Assembly (NCBI GenBank): GCA_016787665.1 | Contig: JAEUUC010000009.1 | Span: 195,744-259,743 of the forward strand | Length of the DNA: 64,000 bases | DNA from: Cyclobacteriaceae bacterium | GTDB lineage: Bacteria; Bacteroidota; Bacteroidia; Cytophagales; Cyclobacteriaceae | Direction of reading: 5' to 3' | Shown: positions 35,318-43,548 of the stretch, one piece after another | How positions within the stretch are numbered: the stretch's first letter is position 1 | Layout of the letters: each line of letters opens with the position of its first letter | Made by a program: the position numbers and the translations under genes | Notes under the pieces: model-generated | What the model saw: only the letters and a program-made list of their open reading frames with translations | What the model was told of the DNA's origin: nothing | Databases searched by the model: none

Positions 35318-36885
35318 TTACCTGAAATATACCTGGGCGCTTGGCGATGGCGTGTGGCCTGCTCGTAGGCATACGCGATCTCAATCAGCTTCGGTTCCTG
35401 CCAGGCTGAGGCCATGAATGAGACGCCTACTGGCAATTCTTCGACAAAGCCCATCGGCACGGTAATGGAGGGATAGCCGGCAATGGCGGCCAACGATGAA
35501 CTGCTCCCGAGAAAGTGATCACCATTGATAAGATCTGTCTTCCACGCGGGCGAACCTGTGGGCGCCATCAAGGCATCGAGTTTGTTGTCCGCCAGCAATT
35601 TGTCAATTCCATCGGCACGTGTAGCCTTCAGCATTTTCGCCAGTGCTTCCTGATAGTCTTTGTCAGTCAAGGGGCCCTTCTCATGGGCCATCTTCAGCAG
35701 TTGCTGATCAAACCAACGCAACTCAATAGAATCCTTCTTATTGAACTCCATTAACTCGCCCAAATCGCGGACGGGCGCCTTTTCACCAAGACTCATAAAG
35801 TACTTTTCGAGGCCATCTTTGAATTCATATAGCAGCACCGTAAAAGAAGCAGAACCCGCCTCGCGATCCATGCGGAAATCCAACTCCACGACTTCCGCTC
35901 CTTGCGCTTTAATGTCAGCAATAGCCTTCTTCGTCAAACTGTCAACCCGTGCGTGGTAGCCCATGTTATTCTTCAACAACCCGATGCGTTTGCCCTTCAA
36001 GCCATCCTTTTTCAAATGAGGGGTATAATCGCTCAATGCCTGGCCATAAGACGCGAGTGTCTTGCTATCGGTGCTATCTACCCCAACCAAGGCGCCCAGA
36101 CACAAGGCAACATCGGTAACGGTGCGCCCCATGGGCCCGGCCGTGTCCTGTGTAAACGAAATCGGAATGATACCCGAACGACTGACCAAACCTACTGTTG
36201 GCTTTAGCCCTACCAAACCATTGTTGTTTGACGGGCACACAATCGATCCATTGGTTTCTGTACCGATAGCGATGGTGCATAGGTTGGCCGAGGCGGCCAC
36301 GCCCGAACCGGAGCTTGACCCGCATGGATTGCGGTCAAGTACATAGGGATTCTTGGTTTGGCCCAGCACACCACTCCACCCGCTGCTCGACATGTCGGCC
36401 CGAAAGTTGGCCCACTCACTCAGGTTCGCCTTACCAAGAATGACAGCACCGGCATCGCGTAATTTTTTCGTGATGTAGCTGTCGTCCGGAGGAAACGAGT
36501 TACGAAGCACGGTAGCCCCGGCTGTGGTGGGCATGTCCGAGGTGTTGATGTTGTCTTTCAAAATAACGGGTATGCCGTGTAGCGGCCCGCGATACTTTCC
36601 CTCCTTCCATTCCTGATCCAACTCCCGCGCTGTTTCCCGTGCTTTCGGATTTATAAAAATGATGGAGTTGAGTTTCGGACCCTTTTTGTCAAGATCTTTA
36701 ATTCGCTTCAGGTAGTCCGCCACCACTTGTTCAATGGTGAACGTACCCTCGCGGTAGCCGGCTTGCAAATCGCTCATCGTGATCTCTTCGAGGTACTGGT
36801 AATTCGGTGAGGCGTTGTCTGTTGATTCGCAAGCATGCAACAACAGAATAACAAAAAACGATACGTAACGTGTAAGGTGCTTCAT
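35314..36885 (-). CDS. Secreted amidase-signature lipoprotein
   Basis: About 523 residues from ATG 36885 (MKHLTRYVSFFVILLLHAC); a start at 36897 would overlap the transporter gene. The signal peptide ends in lipobox LLHAC. The amidase signature family triad is visible: Lys in IPVILKDNINTSD near 105, and the two serines in NPCGSSSGSGVAASAN near 185, with GTETNGSIVCPSNNNGLVGLKPT following. Related secreted enzymes hydrolyse amides or peptide-like substrates; this one's substrate is unknown. It lies directly after a sugar transporter gene and may share its promoter. Confidence 0.88.
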   Translation of the reverse strand: MKHLTRYVSFFVILLLHACESTDNASPNYQYLEEITMSDLQAGYREGTFTIEQVVADYLKRIKDLDKKGPKLNSIIFINPKARETARELDQEWKEGKYRGPLHGIPVILKDNINTSDMPTTAGATVLRNSFPPDDSYITKKLRDAGAVILGKANLSEWANFRADMSSSGWSGVLGQTKNPYVLDRNPCGSSSGSGVAASANLCTIAIGTETNGSIVCPSNNNGLVGLKPTVGLVSRSGIIPISFTQDTAGPMGRTVTDVALCLGALVGVDSTDSKTLASYGQALSDYTPHLKKDGLKGKRIGLLKNNMGYHARVDSLTKKAIADIKAQGAEVVELDFRMDREAGSASFTVLLYEFKDGLEKYFMSLGEKAPVRDLGELMEFNKKDSIELRWFDQQLLKMAHEKGPLTDKDYQEALAKMLKATRADGIDKLLADNKLDALMAPTGSPAWKTDLINGDHFLGSSSSLAAIAGYPSITVPMGFVEELPVGVSFMASAWQEPKLIEIAYAYEQATRHRQAPRYISGN

Positions 36886-36893
36886 AATAAAAG

Positions 36894-38216
36894 TCATTTC
36901 TCTTCAATAGCCGCGCTCAGTTGTTCCAACGATTTGCCCTTCGTTTCGGGCATCCACTTCCAGACAAACAAAAGCTGTAGCACCATCATGACGGCAAAGA
37001 TGGTGAACGAAGGTCCACCGCCCAGTTCGGTGGCAATGAACGGAAAGATAAACGAGATCACGGAAGCCATGAACCAGTGCGTAAACGAGCCCAGCGCAGT
37101 GCCCCCTGCCCGAACCGAGTTCGGGAATATCTCGGAGATAAACACCCAGATGACAGCGCCTTGCGAAAACGCGAAAAAGCCGATATAGGCAAAGAGGTAC
37201 ACAGGAACACCCTCAAACTGATTGGTGTAGAAGGCGCGGGCCGTGAGTGCCAGTGTAATGATTAATCCGACCGAGCCCACCAACATCAGCGAGCGTCTGC
37301 CTAGGCGATCGATGAAAAACATAGCCGCCATGGTGAAAATAAAATTGACGATGCCAATACCTAGTGTCGTCAGCAACGCAGTGCTGGTGCCGGCACCCGT
37401 CATTTCAAAAATCCGCGGAGCATAATATATGATGGCATTGATGCCGCTTACCTGATTGAAGAACGCAAACAGAAACGCGAGTATGACCGGCCATCGGTGC
37501 TTGCGGTGAAACAGGTTCTCACCTTTGATTTTGGCATGGGCCGATTGATCGGCCAGTATGGAGTTTACTTCGGCACGGGCAGTGGACGGGTTAATCATAG
37601 CAAAAACGCGCTCTGCTTCGGCCACCGCCCTGCGTTTTAGAATCAACCAGCGCGGACTCTCCGGAATAAAAAATACCGCCACCAGAAAAAACAGCGCAGG
37701 GAAAGCCTCCATACCCAACATCCAGCGCCAGGCGTGCTCCCCGGCATCTTGTAAGAGATAGTTAGAGAGGTAGGCCACCAGGATGCCAAACACTACGTTG
37801 GCCTGAAACAAGGCTACCAACCGCCCGCGGTGTGTAGCGGGCGAAACTTCGGCAATGTACATGGGAGCCGTGATGGACGAAGCGCCAACACCAAAGCCTC
37901 CGATCAGGCGAAAGAATAAAAACGAATACCAGTCAAACGCCAAGGCAGAACCAACGGCCGAAATGAAATACAAAATCGCAATCCAAATCAATGTCTTCTT
38001 TCGGCCGAGGCGATCGGTGGGAATACCGCCAAACAATGCGCCCACTACCGTGCCCCAAAGGGCGATCGAAACCGTAAGGCCATGTTCAAATACATTGAGG
38101 TTCCAGAGCTTTTGGATGGATTGCTCAGCCCCGGAAATCACCGCGGTATCAATACCAAACAGCAGGCCGCCCAGTGCAACGGTTACGGACCAGAAATAGA
38201 CTTTGGAATTCTGCAT
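36894..38216 (-). CDS. MFS sugar porter
   Basis: A 440-residue, 12-helix transporter of the sugar porter family. Signatures are GGLLFGIDTAVISGA near 17, PTDRLGRKKTLIW near 66-78, RLIGGFGVGASSITAPMYIAEVSP near 108, FIPESPRWLILKRR near 178, QVSGINAIIYYAPRIFE near 252 and DRLGRRSLMLVG near 302. These match proton/xylose or glucose symporters (XylE/GalP-like) but do not fix the sugar. An exact TATCTTTG box lies 14 nt upstream of the start. Confidence 0.92.
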   Translation of the reverse strand: MQNSKVYFWSVTVALGGLLFGIDTAVISGAEQSIQKLWNLNVFEHGLTVSIALWGTVVGALFGGIPTDRLGRKKTLIWIAILYFISAVGSALAFDWYSFLFFRLIGGFGVGASSITAPMYIAEVSPATHRGRLVALFQANVVFGILVAYLSNYLLQDAGEHAWRWMLGMEAFPALFFLVAVFFIPESPRWLILKRRAVAEAERVFAMINPSTARAEVNSILADQSAHAKIKGENLFHRKHRWPVILAFLFAFFNQVSGINAIIYYAPRIFEMTGAGTSTALLTTLGIGIVNFIFTMAAMFFIDRLGRRSLMLVGSVGLIITLALTARAFYTNQFEGVPVYLFAYIGFFAFSQGAVIWVFISEIFPNSVRAGGTALGSFTHWFMASVISFIFPFIATELGGGPSFTIFAVMMVLQLLFVWKWMPETKGKSLEQLSAAIEEK

Positions 38217-38230
38217 AGGTTCAGGTATTC

Positions 38231-38238
38231 CAAAGATA
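38231..38238 (-). promoter_or_regulatory. Putative -7 box of the transporter-amidase genes
   Basis: Minus-strand TATCTTTG, exact to TAnnTTTG, 14 nt before the transporter ATG at 38216. A TTTTTC stretch lies upstream but no clear TTTG. Confidence 0.5.
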
Positions 38239-38281
38239 AGGAAACGGGGTACGCGAAAAAGAGTGATCGGATGAGCGGCAA

Positions 38282-38731
38282 TCAGCCCCGGAGCTTATCC
38301 AGCAGGCGGTTAAGTTCTTTGGCCTCCGCTTGGGTGACTTTGCGGAGCGAATCCAGCCAATCCTCAGTCTCGAGATCGATTTTTTTTAACAAAGCCAGGC
38401 CCTTATCGGTGATGTTAATATCTACTTGCCTGCGGTTGTTTTCACAAATCTCACGCCTCACCAACCCCTTCACCCGCAATTTCTCCACCAGGCGTGTCGC
38501 ATTGCTGTTTCTGTCAATCATGCGGCTGGCTATATCGGCCAGCATAAGCTTTTTGGGGTGGCTGCCCCGCAATATGCGGAGCACATTAAATTGTTCGGGC
38601 GTTATATCGTGCGGCCTGAGCCGGGCCGCATTGTTGTTGTAGAGCCAGCCACTGGTGTACATCAGATTGACGGCCATCTTCTGAAACTCGTTCGTGAATT
38701 TCTCCTGTTTGATGTCTTGCTCCAGCGACAT
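38282..38731 (-). CDS. MarR-family transcriptional regulator
   Basis: 149 residues from ATG 38731 (MSLEQDIKQEKFTNEF). The winged helix contains ITPEQFNVLRILRGSHPKKLMLADIASRM near 55-83 and NSNATRLVEKLRVKGLVRRE near 88-107, then the wing with NRRQVDINITDKG. It is divergent from a TetR gene. A TACTTTTG box ends 4 nt before the ATG, and a near-palindrome sits just upstream (38745-38759), so it is probably autoregulated. Its target genes beyond itself are not evident; the sugar transporter downstream on the same strand is a candidate. Confidence 0.9.
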   Translation of the reverse strand: MSLEQDIKQEKFTNEFQKMAVNLMYTSGWLYNNNAARLRPHDITPEQFNVLRILRGSHPKKLMLADIASRMIDRNSNATRLVEKLRVKGLVRREICENNRRQVDINITDKGLALLKKIDLETEDWLDSLRKVTQAEAKELNRLLDKLRG

Positions 38732-38735
38732 AGCG

Positions 38736-38743
38736 CAAAAGTA
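38736..38743 (-). promoter_or_regulatory. -7 box of marR, 4 nt from the start codon
   Basis: Minus-strand TACTTTTG, exact to TAnnTTTG. A TTG lies 19 nt upstream within a TTGTTG run. The ATG follows after only CGCT, so the transcript would be leaderless or nearly so. Confidence 0.55.
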
Positions 38744-38744
38744 A

Positions 38745-38759
38745 TGACAATTATTGTAA
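38745..38759. promoter_or_regulatory. Candidate MarR operator
   Basis: TGACAATTATTGTAA is a near-palindrome with perfect ACAAT/ATTGT arms around one central base. It lies between the -33 and -7 elements of the marR promoter, where repressor binding would block transcription. MarR-family operators are typically 15-20 nt AT-rich palindromes of this kind. Confidence 0.5.
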
Positions 38760-38806
38760 CAACAACTATTCAACCCGGCCGGCCCTGTTTCCGTTAGTAG
38801 GTTTTT

Positions 38807-38824
38807 AGATACCAATCGGTATCT
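38807..38824. promoter_or_regulatory. TetR operator 1, overlapping the tetR promoter
   Basis: AGATACCAATCGGTATCT is an 8-2-8 inverted repeat with one mismatch. Its right arm runs into the -7 box TATCTTTG (38820-38827), and the tetR ATG follows 4 nt after the box. A nearly identical site lies before the next gene (39440-39457). Confidence 0.7.
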
Positions 38825-38827
38825 TTG
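38820..38827 (+). promoter_or_regulatory. -7 box of tetR
   Basis: TATCTTTG, exact to TAnnTTTG, ends 4 nt before ATG 38832. It shares five bases with the operator, so binding of the regulator should occlude the polymerase. The spacing predicts a leaderless transcript. Confidence 0.55.
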
Positions 38828-38831
38828 TTCG

Positions 38832-39422
38832 ATGCGACAACCGGAGGCCACCAAAGCGCGGATACTGAAACAATCGGGGCAGTTGTTTAACACCCAGGGT
38901 TACAAGGCCACATCCATCAGCGACATTACCGAGGCCACGGGCCTCACCAAAGGCGCCATCTACCGGCATTTCAAAAACAAAAGCCACCTCGAAAAAGAGG
39001 CGCTAGGCTTTTTGGCCGACTCGTTATTCACCAATCTGCGCAACCGCATTAAGGCCGAACCCACCGCCCCGCGTAAACTGAAGTCCATCTTCCGTTTTTT
39101 TGAAACCTACATCTCGCAGCCACCAATTAAAGGCGGTTGCCCGCTGTTGAATGTGGCACCCGAGGTAGACGATGGGCAGCCGGTTCTGCGCAAGCAAGCT
39201 GTAAAGGTGCTGGACATCTTGCGTGAATCCATTAAGCACGTGCTGACCAAAGGCATGGAGCACGGGCAACTTAAACCAAACCTCGATACTGATTACTACG
39301 CCTCCATTTTTATCGCCACGCTGGAAGGCGCCATTATGATGAGCAAACTGCATGGCCATAACCGCGACATACGAACGGCAATCCGTCACCTGGAAAAAAT
39401 GACCGATGAATTAACCCTCTGA
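38832..39422 (+). CDS. TetR/AcrR-family repressor
   Basis: 196 residues starting MRQPEATKARILKQSGQLFN. The N-terminal helix-turn-helix is typical: ATSISDITEATGLTKGAIYRHFKNKSHLEKEA near 30-61. The C-terminal ligand domain includes PIKGGCPLLNVAPEVDDG near 96-113, a CPLLN pattern seen in the AefR/TetR_C group. Two near-identical palindromes flank it, one over its own promoter and one before the alpha/beta hydrolase gene, so it probably represses both. The inducer is unknown. Confidence 0.93.
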   Translation: MRQPEATKARILKQSGQLFNTQGYKATSISDITEATGLTKGAIYRHFKNKSHLEKEALGFLADSLFTNLRNRIKAEPTAPRKLKSIFRFFETYISQPPIKGGCPLLNVAPEVDDGQPVLRKQAVKVLDILRESIKHVLTKGMEHGQLKPNLDTDYYASIFIATLEGAIMMSKLHGHNRDIRTAIRHLEKMTDELTL

Positions 39423-39439
39423 AAATTTTTTACTTAATA

Positions 39440-39457
39440 AGATACCGAACGGTATCT
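39440..39457. promoter_or_regulatory. TetR operator 2, before the alpha/beta hydrolase gene
   Basis: AGATACCGAACGGTATCT has perfect 8-bp arms (AGATACCG/CGGTATCT) around AA. It differs from operator 1 by only two bases and lies 7 nt before the start at 39465. Confidence 0.7.
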
Positions 39458-39464
39458 AAACGAA

Positions 39465-40358
39465 ATGAAAAAGATCGTTACCCTCAGTCTTGGCTTTTAT
39501 CTGAATGCACTCAGTTGGCTGGCACCCCGCCAGGCGGCCCAGCGCGGCTTCCGTTGGTTTTGTACACCGCTCCGCATCTCCTTACTGGAGGCGCACCGGC
39601 AGTTCCTGAACACGGCCCACTCCACCAACCTGGTGGTGAATGGAGAATCCATTCGGGTGTACCGCTGGGGCCGCGGACCACGACAGGTGCTGTTCCTCCA
39701 CGGCTGGCAAAGCCACAGCGCGCGCTGGAAGAACTACATTGAAGCCCTGCCGCAGGAGCAGTACACGATTTTTGCGTTAGATGCTCCCGCGCACGGCCAA
39801 TCGGATGGCGCATGGTTGCATTTGCCCAAGTACACTTCGGTTGTGCACGCCTTTTTCGAGCGTTATGGTGAAGTGGATACCCTGATCGGTCACTCGTTCG
39901 GTAGTTTTGCCGCGCTGTATGCGTTTCATCAAAACCCTGCGCTACCCGTACACAAGTTGGCGCTCACCGGCACCCCGGGCGAAGTGGAAGAGTTCATGCA
40001 GTTTTACAAAAAAACATTAGGACTCACCGCCCGCACATTGCGGCTGATCTATGAAGAGTTCGTCCGCGAGGCGGATCACTACCCTACCTTCTTCTCGGCC
40101 GCACGGTTTGCCGAGAGTCTCCGTCTGCCGGGCATTATCATTCATGACCTTCACGACACGGATACACCTTACCCGCACGCGCTGCGCATTCACCAGGCGT
40201 GGGAGGGGTCACGGCTCATCACCACCACGGGCCTCGGCCACAATCTGCGCTCGCCAGAAGTTGTGCGCCACGTTGTGGAGCTCGTTCAACAACCCGTGAC
40301 CACGTACAATCACCTCCACATCAAACGTCCTGATCGTGAAGTGAGCCTCTATCCCTGA
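39465..40358 (+). CDS. Alpha/beta hydrolase under TetR control
   Basis: A 297-residue alpha/beta hydrolase. The oxyanion segment is VLFLHGWQSHSARW near 75-88, the nucleophile elbow is LIGHSFGSFAAL near 140-151, an acid is likely in HDLHDTDTPYPHAL near 225 and the catalytic His is in TTGLGHNLRSPE near 260. No signal peptide is clear, although the N terminus is mildly hydrophobic. The substrate is unknown. Control by the adjacent TetR suggests response to a small ester or lipid-like compound. DUF2157-like genes follow closely. Confidence 0.87.
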   Translation: MKKIVTLSLGFYLNALSWLAPRQAAQRGFRWFCTPLRISLLEAHRQFLNTAHSTNLVVNGESIRVYRWGRGPRQVLFLHGWQSHSARWKNYIEALPQEQYTIFALDAPAHGQSDGAWLHLPKYTSVVHAFFERYGEVDTLIGHSFGSFAALYAFHQNPALPVHKLALTGTPGEVEEFMQFYKKTLGLTARTLRLIYEEFVREADHYPTFFSAARFAESLRLPGIIIHDLHDTDTPYPHALRIHQAWEGSRLITTTGLGHNLRSPEVVRHVVELVQQPVTTYNHLHIKRPDREVSLYP

Positions 40359-40379
40359 CAAAGTCGTACTTTCGTGGGG

Positions 40380-41339
40380 ATGACCGGTCCCCAACTCGAA
40401 GATCTGCGGCAACGCGAGCTGATCACGCAGGAACAATACGAACACATCAAGCCGATTCTCACCGGCAAGATCGTGTCTGTATTCTACGAACTGCGCACCT
40501 TGTTGTACCTCGGCATCTTACTGTTCTCTTCGGGTGCCGGTATTCTGATTTATCAAAACATCGGCCAAATCGGCCACGTGCTGGCCCTTAGCGGGCTCAC
40601 CCTTCTCATGCTCGCCTGCTTTGCCTACGTCACGCTGAAACGGCAACCCTATTCTCATCATTCCGTTAAGCCCCCTTCCCCGTACTACGACTATGTAGTC
40701 CTGCTCGGATGTTTGCTGCTGGTATCGGTGCTGGGCTATGCCCAATTCCAGTTCAACCTGCTGGAAGGCAATCTGGAATGGGCTACGCTCACCACGGCCG
40801 TCATTTTTTTTGCTGTAGCTTATCGGTTCGATCATGTGGGCATCCTTTCCATGGCCATCACCGCTTTTGTCTCTTTCTGGGGCATTCGTCTGTCGATTGT
40901 CAATTGGGCAGCCGGAGATTTTTTTACCAGCCGCCAACTGTACGTCACCGCCCTCGTTTTGGGGCTGTCGCTAACCGCTATCGGGTCGTGGTTGGATACA
41001 CGCAAAATCAAAAAGCACTTCTCGTTCACGTATCAAAACTTTGGTTTCCTGCTCTACTTTGCCGGTTGCCTGGTGGGCATGGCTGCGGAAGATATTCCCT
41101 ATGGTTGGTTTGTGCTGCTGATTTATGCGGGATGTGCAGCAGCTTATCGCATCGCGCAATGGAAAAAGTCTTTTCTGTTTTTGCTCTACGCCTTTCTGGC
41201 TGCTTACATCGCCACCACCGTATGGCTGGGCGATCTGATTTTCGATCAGCATGAAGTCTTGTGGTTCCTGTATTCCATCATCTCCTGCGGAGCGCTGATC
41301 TTCTTCGTGGTGAAGTACCGCCATTATTTTAAGCAATGA
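40380..41339 (+). CDS. DUF2157-like polytopic membrane protein
   Basis: About 319 residues from ATG 40380. A soluble N-terminal part (TGPQLEDLRQRELITQEQYEHI) is followed by eight to nine hydrophobic segments. The helix-rich start that senses nothing recognisable, then a run of short helices, is the DUF2157 layout. A TACTTTCG sequence 5 nt before the ATG resembles a -7 box. It overlaps the next gene by 4 bp, and the two resemble each other in layout, so they probably form one complex. Function unknown. Confidence 0.65.
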   Translation: MTGPQLEDLRQRELITQEQYEHIKPILTGKIVSVFYELRTLLYLGILLFSSGAGILIYQNIGQIGHVLALSGLTLLMLACFAYVTLKRQPYSHHSVKPPSPYYDYVVLLGCLLLVSVLGYAQFQFNLLEGNLEWATLTTAVIFFAVAYRFDHVGILSMAITAFVSFWGIRLSIVNWAAGDFFTSRQLYVTALVLGLSLTAIGSWLDTRKIKKHFSFTYQNFGFLLYFAGCLVGMAAEDIPYGWFVLLIYAGCAAAYRIAQWKKSFLFLLYAFLAAYIATTVWLGDLIFDQHEVLWFLYSIISCGALIFFVVKYRHYFKQ

Positions 41340-42496
41340 GATTTTCGTTCGCCTACGATCGCCAGCAGTTGGCCAACCTCAAGGTGGTGAAGGAATGCCG
41401 CCTGTGGTTGAAAGACGGATGGATTACAGCTGAATCATTCGAACGACTGCAGCAAACCTTCCCCAGCGCCTGCTACCACCCCAACATCATGATCCGGTTG
41501 TTGCTCTTCATCGCCACCCTGTTGGCACTGGCGGGTGTATTGGGTATTCTCGGGCTCATGTTTCATAGCCTTTCGGAGGATTTGATTTTTGCCGGACTAC
41601 TCGTTTATGGCGGGCTCGGCTGGTGGGCCGCTGAAAAAATCTTCATCGGCCGGCATCATTACAAATCGGGGGTAAACGAAGCACTGATCTATCACGGCTG
41701 TGGATTTATCATTGGCGGTGTGGCCGGGCTTGCCGATGGTAATGAACATGTACTCGGCATCACCGCGACCGTGGTGTTTGCATTTGCCGCCTTCCGCTAC
41801 CTCGATTTGCTGAGCACCGCGTGCGCTATCGGGTCGTTTGCACTCACCCTGTTTTACGAGCTGTACCAGGTGGAGGCGCTGCGCACATTCATTCCGCCTG
41901 TTTTCATCATCATCTTTTTGGCTCTGTATGGGTTGGCGCGCAGGGCGAAACAGCAAGACACGCAGCAATGGTGGCACCACAACCTGGTGGTGGTGGAGGC
42001 TTTGAGTCTGCTGCTCGTTTATGCGGCCGGCAACTACCTGGTGGTGCGTATGCTCAGTGAAGAGCTGCTGGACCTCGATCTCGCCCCGGGTGACGATATA
42101 CCGCTGGCCTGGTTCTTTTATGGTACCACGGTAATTATTCCATTGGTGTACCTCTACCGCGGCATTCGCAACAAAGATGTGGTGATGCTGCGCGTGAGCC
42201 TGCTGGCCCTGGCCTTTTCGGTATTCACGTTCAAGTATTATTTCAGCCTCAACCGGCCGGAACTTACCCTCACTTCGGCCGGAGTGGTGTTAATTGCACT
42301 GGCCATGTGGCTGATGCACTACCTGAAAAAAGTGCGAAACGGCTACACCCGCGAAAGCATACGCTCGTCCCGATGGGCAGCCGTGCAGGCCGAAGCGCTG
42401 GTGATTTCACAAACATTGGGTGGCACGCAAGCGCAGTCTGGCAAGCCGTTTGGCAGTGGCACCTCGGGCGGTGGCGGTGCGGGCACGGAGTTTTGA
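41336..42496 (+). CDS. DUF4401/DUF2157-like polytopic membrane protein
   Basis: 386 residues. The N-terminal soluble segment LKVVKECRLWLKDGWITAESFERLQQTFPS is followed by about ten helices and a glycine-rich C terminus GTSGGGGAGTEF. It seems to be the partner of the preceding gene (4-bp overlap, same overall layout). Paired DUF2157 and DUF4401 membrane genes occur in many bacteria without known function. No enzymatic motif is visible. Confidence 0.6.
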   Translation: MRFSFAYDRQQLANLKVVKECRLWLKDGWITAESFERLQQTFPSACYHPNIMIRLLLFIATLLALAGVLGILGLMFHSLSEDLIFAGLLVYGGLGWWAAEKIFIGRHHYKSGVNEALIYHGCGFIIGGVAGLADGNEHVLGITATVVFAFAAFRYLDLLSTACAIGSFALTLFYELYQVEALRTFIPPVFIIIFLALYGLARRAKQQDTQQWWHHNLVVVEALSLLLVYAAGNYLVVRMLSEELLDLDLAPGDDIPLAWFFYGTTVIIPLVYLYRGIRNKDVVMLRVSLLALAFSVFTFKYYFSLNRPELTLTSAGVVLIALAMWLMHYLKKVRNGYTRESIRSSRWAAVQAEALVISQTLGGTQAQSGKPFGSGTSGGGGAGTEF

Positions 42497-42548
42497 TCTA
42501 CCGCAATACTTGAAACGGTTCGAAAAAACTCTTTAAACCCTTACTGGC

Positions 42549-42944
42549 ATGACCATTACCGAACTGAAAGAAGGCTTTCGCACCTGGCGGTTAACGCGGG
42601 AGCGAGTCATTCATCTGGCTATTGGCATTGCGGCCATTCTGGTTTACGAGTTCATCGCCAGGCCACTTTACCGGCCCTATATCTATCGCCACAACATCAA
42701 CGATTTTCACCTGGCCGATACCATCGGCAATACGCTGGGTACCGTGGCCACCATCTTTACCTTGATCGGGTTAATCGGGCAAGGCCGGAGCCAGCACATT
42801 TTTCTGATAAGGGTGATCACGCTTAGTGTGGCATTGTATGAACTGGCGCACCCGCTACTGGGCAAACCCATTGACCTGTGGGATTTACTCGCCACCATTA
42901 TCACCGGTGGGCTTTGTTTGGTGTTGTATAAGTGGGTTCGCTGA
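42549..42944 (+). CDS. Hypothetical small membrane protein
   Basis: 131 residues with about four hydrophobic segments (near 22-42, 55-75, 82-100 and 108-128). The start ATG is at 42549. I recognise no family. It may belong with the two membrane genes before it (52-nt spacing). Confidence 0.6.
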   Translation: MTITELKEGFRTWRLTRERVIHLAIGIAAILVYEFIARPLYRPYIYRHNINDFHLADTIGNTLGTVATIFTLIGLIGQGRSQHIFLIRVITLSVALYELAHPLLGKPIDLWDLLATIITGGLCLVLYKWVR

Positions 42945-42973
42945 GCCGAGTCTGGCAGGTCAGTGTAACGTCA

Positions 42974-43378
42974 CTAATACTCCCCCCTGCCCCGCCACTT
43001 CTTTTTTTCGGAGTGGCGCTTCTTCGCGTCTACCCTGCGCTTCTTTGAGGCTTTGGTGGGCTTGGTGGCTTTGCGTGCCTTGCGTGGCGTGAACGCCTGC
43101 GCCAGCAGGTGATTCAGTTTGTCGATCACCAGCGCCTTGTTCTCGGCCTGCGAGCGGCTCTCCTGGCTGCTGAGCAACAGCTCGCCCTCGGTGGTGAGGC
43201 GGCTGCGCCAGCGGGTCAGCAATATTTGCTTTTGGTCTGCCGTGAGCACGGCCGAACCGGCCACAGCCCAGCGCAACGTTACCTTGCTGCTCACCTTGTT
43301 CACGTTCTGTCCGCCCGGGCCGCCACTGCGCGAGGTGGTGAATACGAGCTCGGAAGAAAGTTGTTGGGCCTGAATCAC
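42974..43378 (-). CDS. arfB: Peptidyl-tRNA hydrolase ArfB (ribosome rescue)
   Basis: About 134 residues from GTG 43378. The class I release-factor GGQ motif is SGGPGGQNVNKVSS near 18-31, followed by VTLRW, and a lysine-rich C-terminal tail (KKRRVDAKKRHSEKKKW) that binds the mRNA channel of stalled ribosomes. Length and layout match ArfB/YaeJ (about 140). A longer start at 43453 adds residues with no similarity to the family. A CATCTTTG sequence (43382-43389) ends 3 nt before the GTG, supporting that start. Confidence 0.88.
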   Translation of the reverse strand: MIQAQQLSSELVFTTSRSGGPGGQNVNKVSSKVTLRWAVAGSAVLTADQKQILLTRWRSRLTTEGELLLSSQESRSQAENKALVIDKLNHLLAQAFTPRKARKATKPTKASKKRRVDAKKRHSEKKKWRGRGEY

Positions 43379-43548
43379 ACTCAAAGATGCAGATTCTGAT
43401 AAACATCGGGACGATAGCGGCAATCTTGTGGCTTTGCTCGCCATGACAGCCACTTTTTAAATTGCCTGGACCAACGCAGGTAGTTATGGCAGGTTGGCAA
43501 CGCAGAAGCCCGCCAGCTCGTACACTTGCAAAAAAGCCTCTCCGCTCC

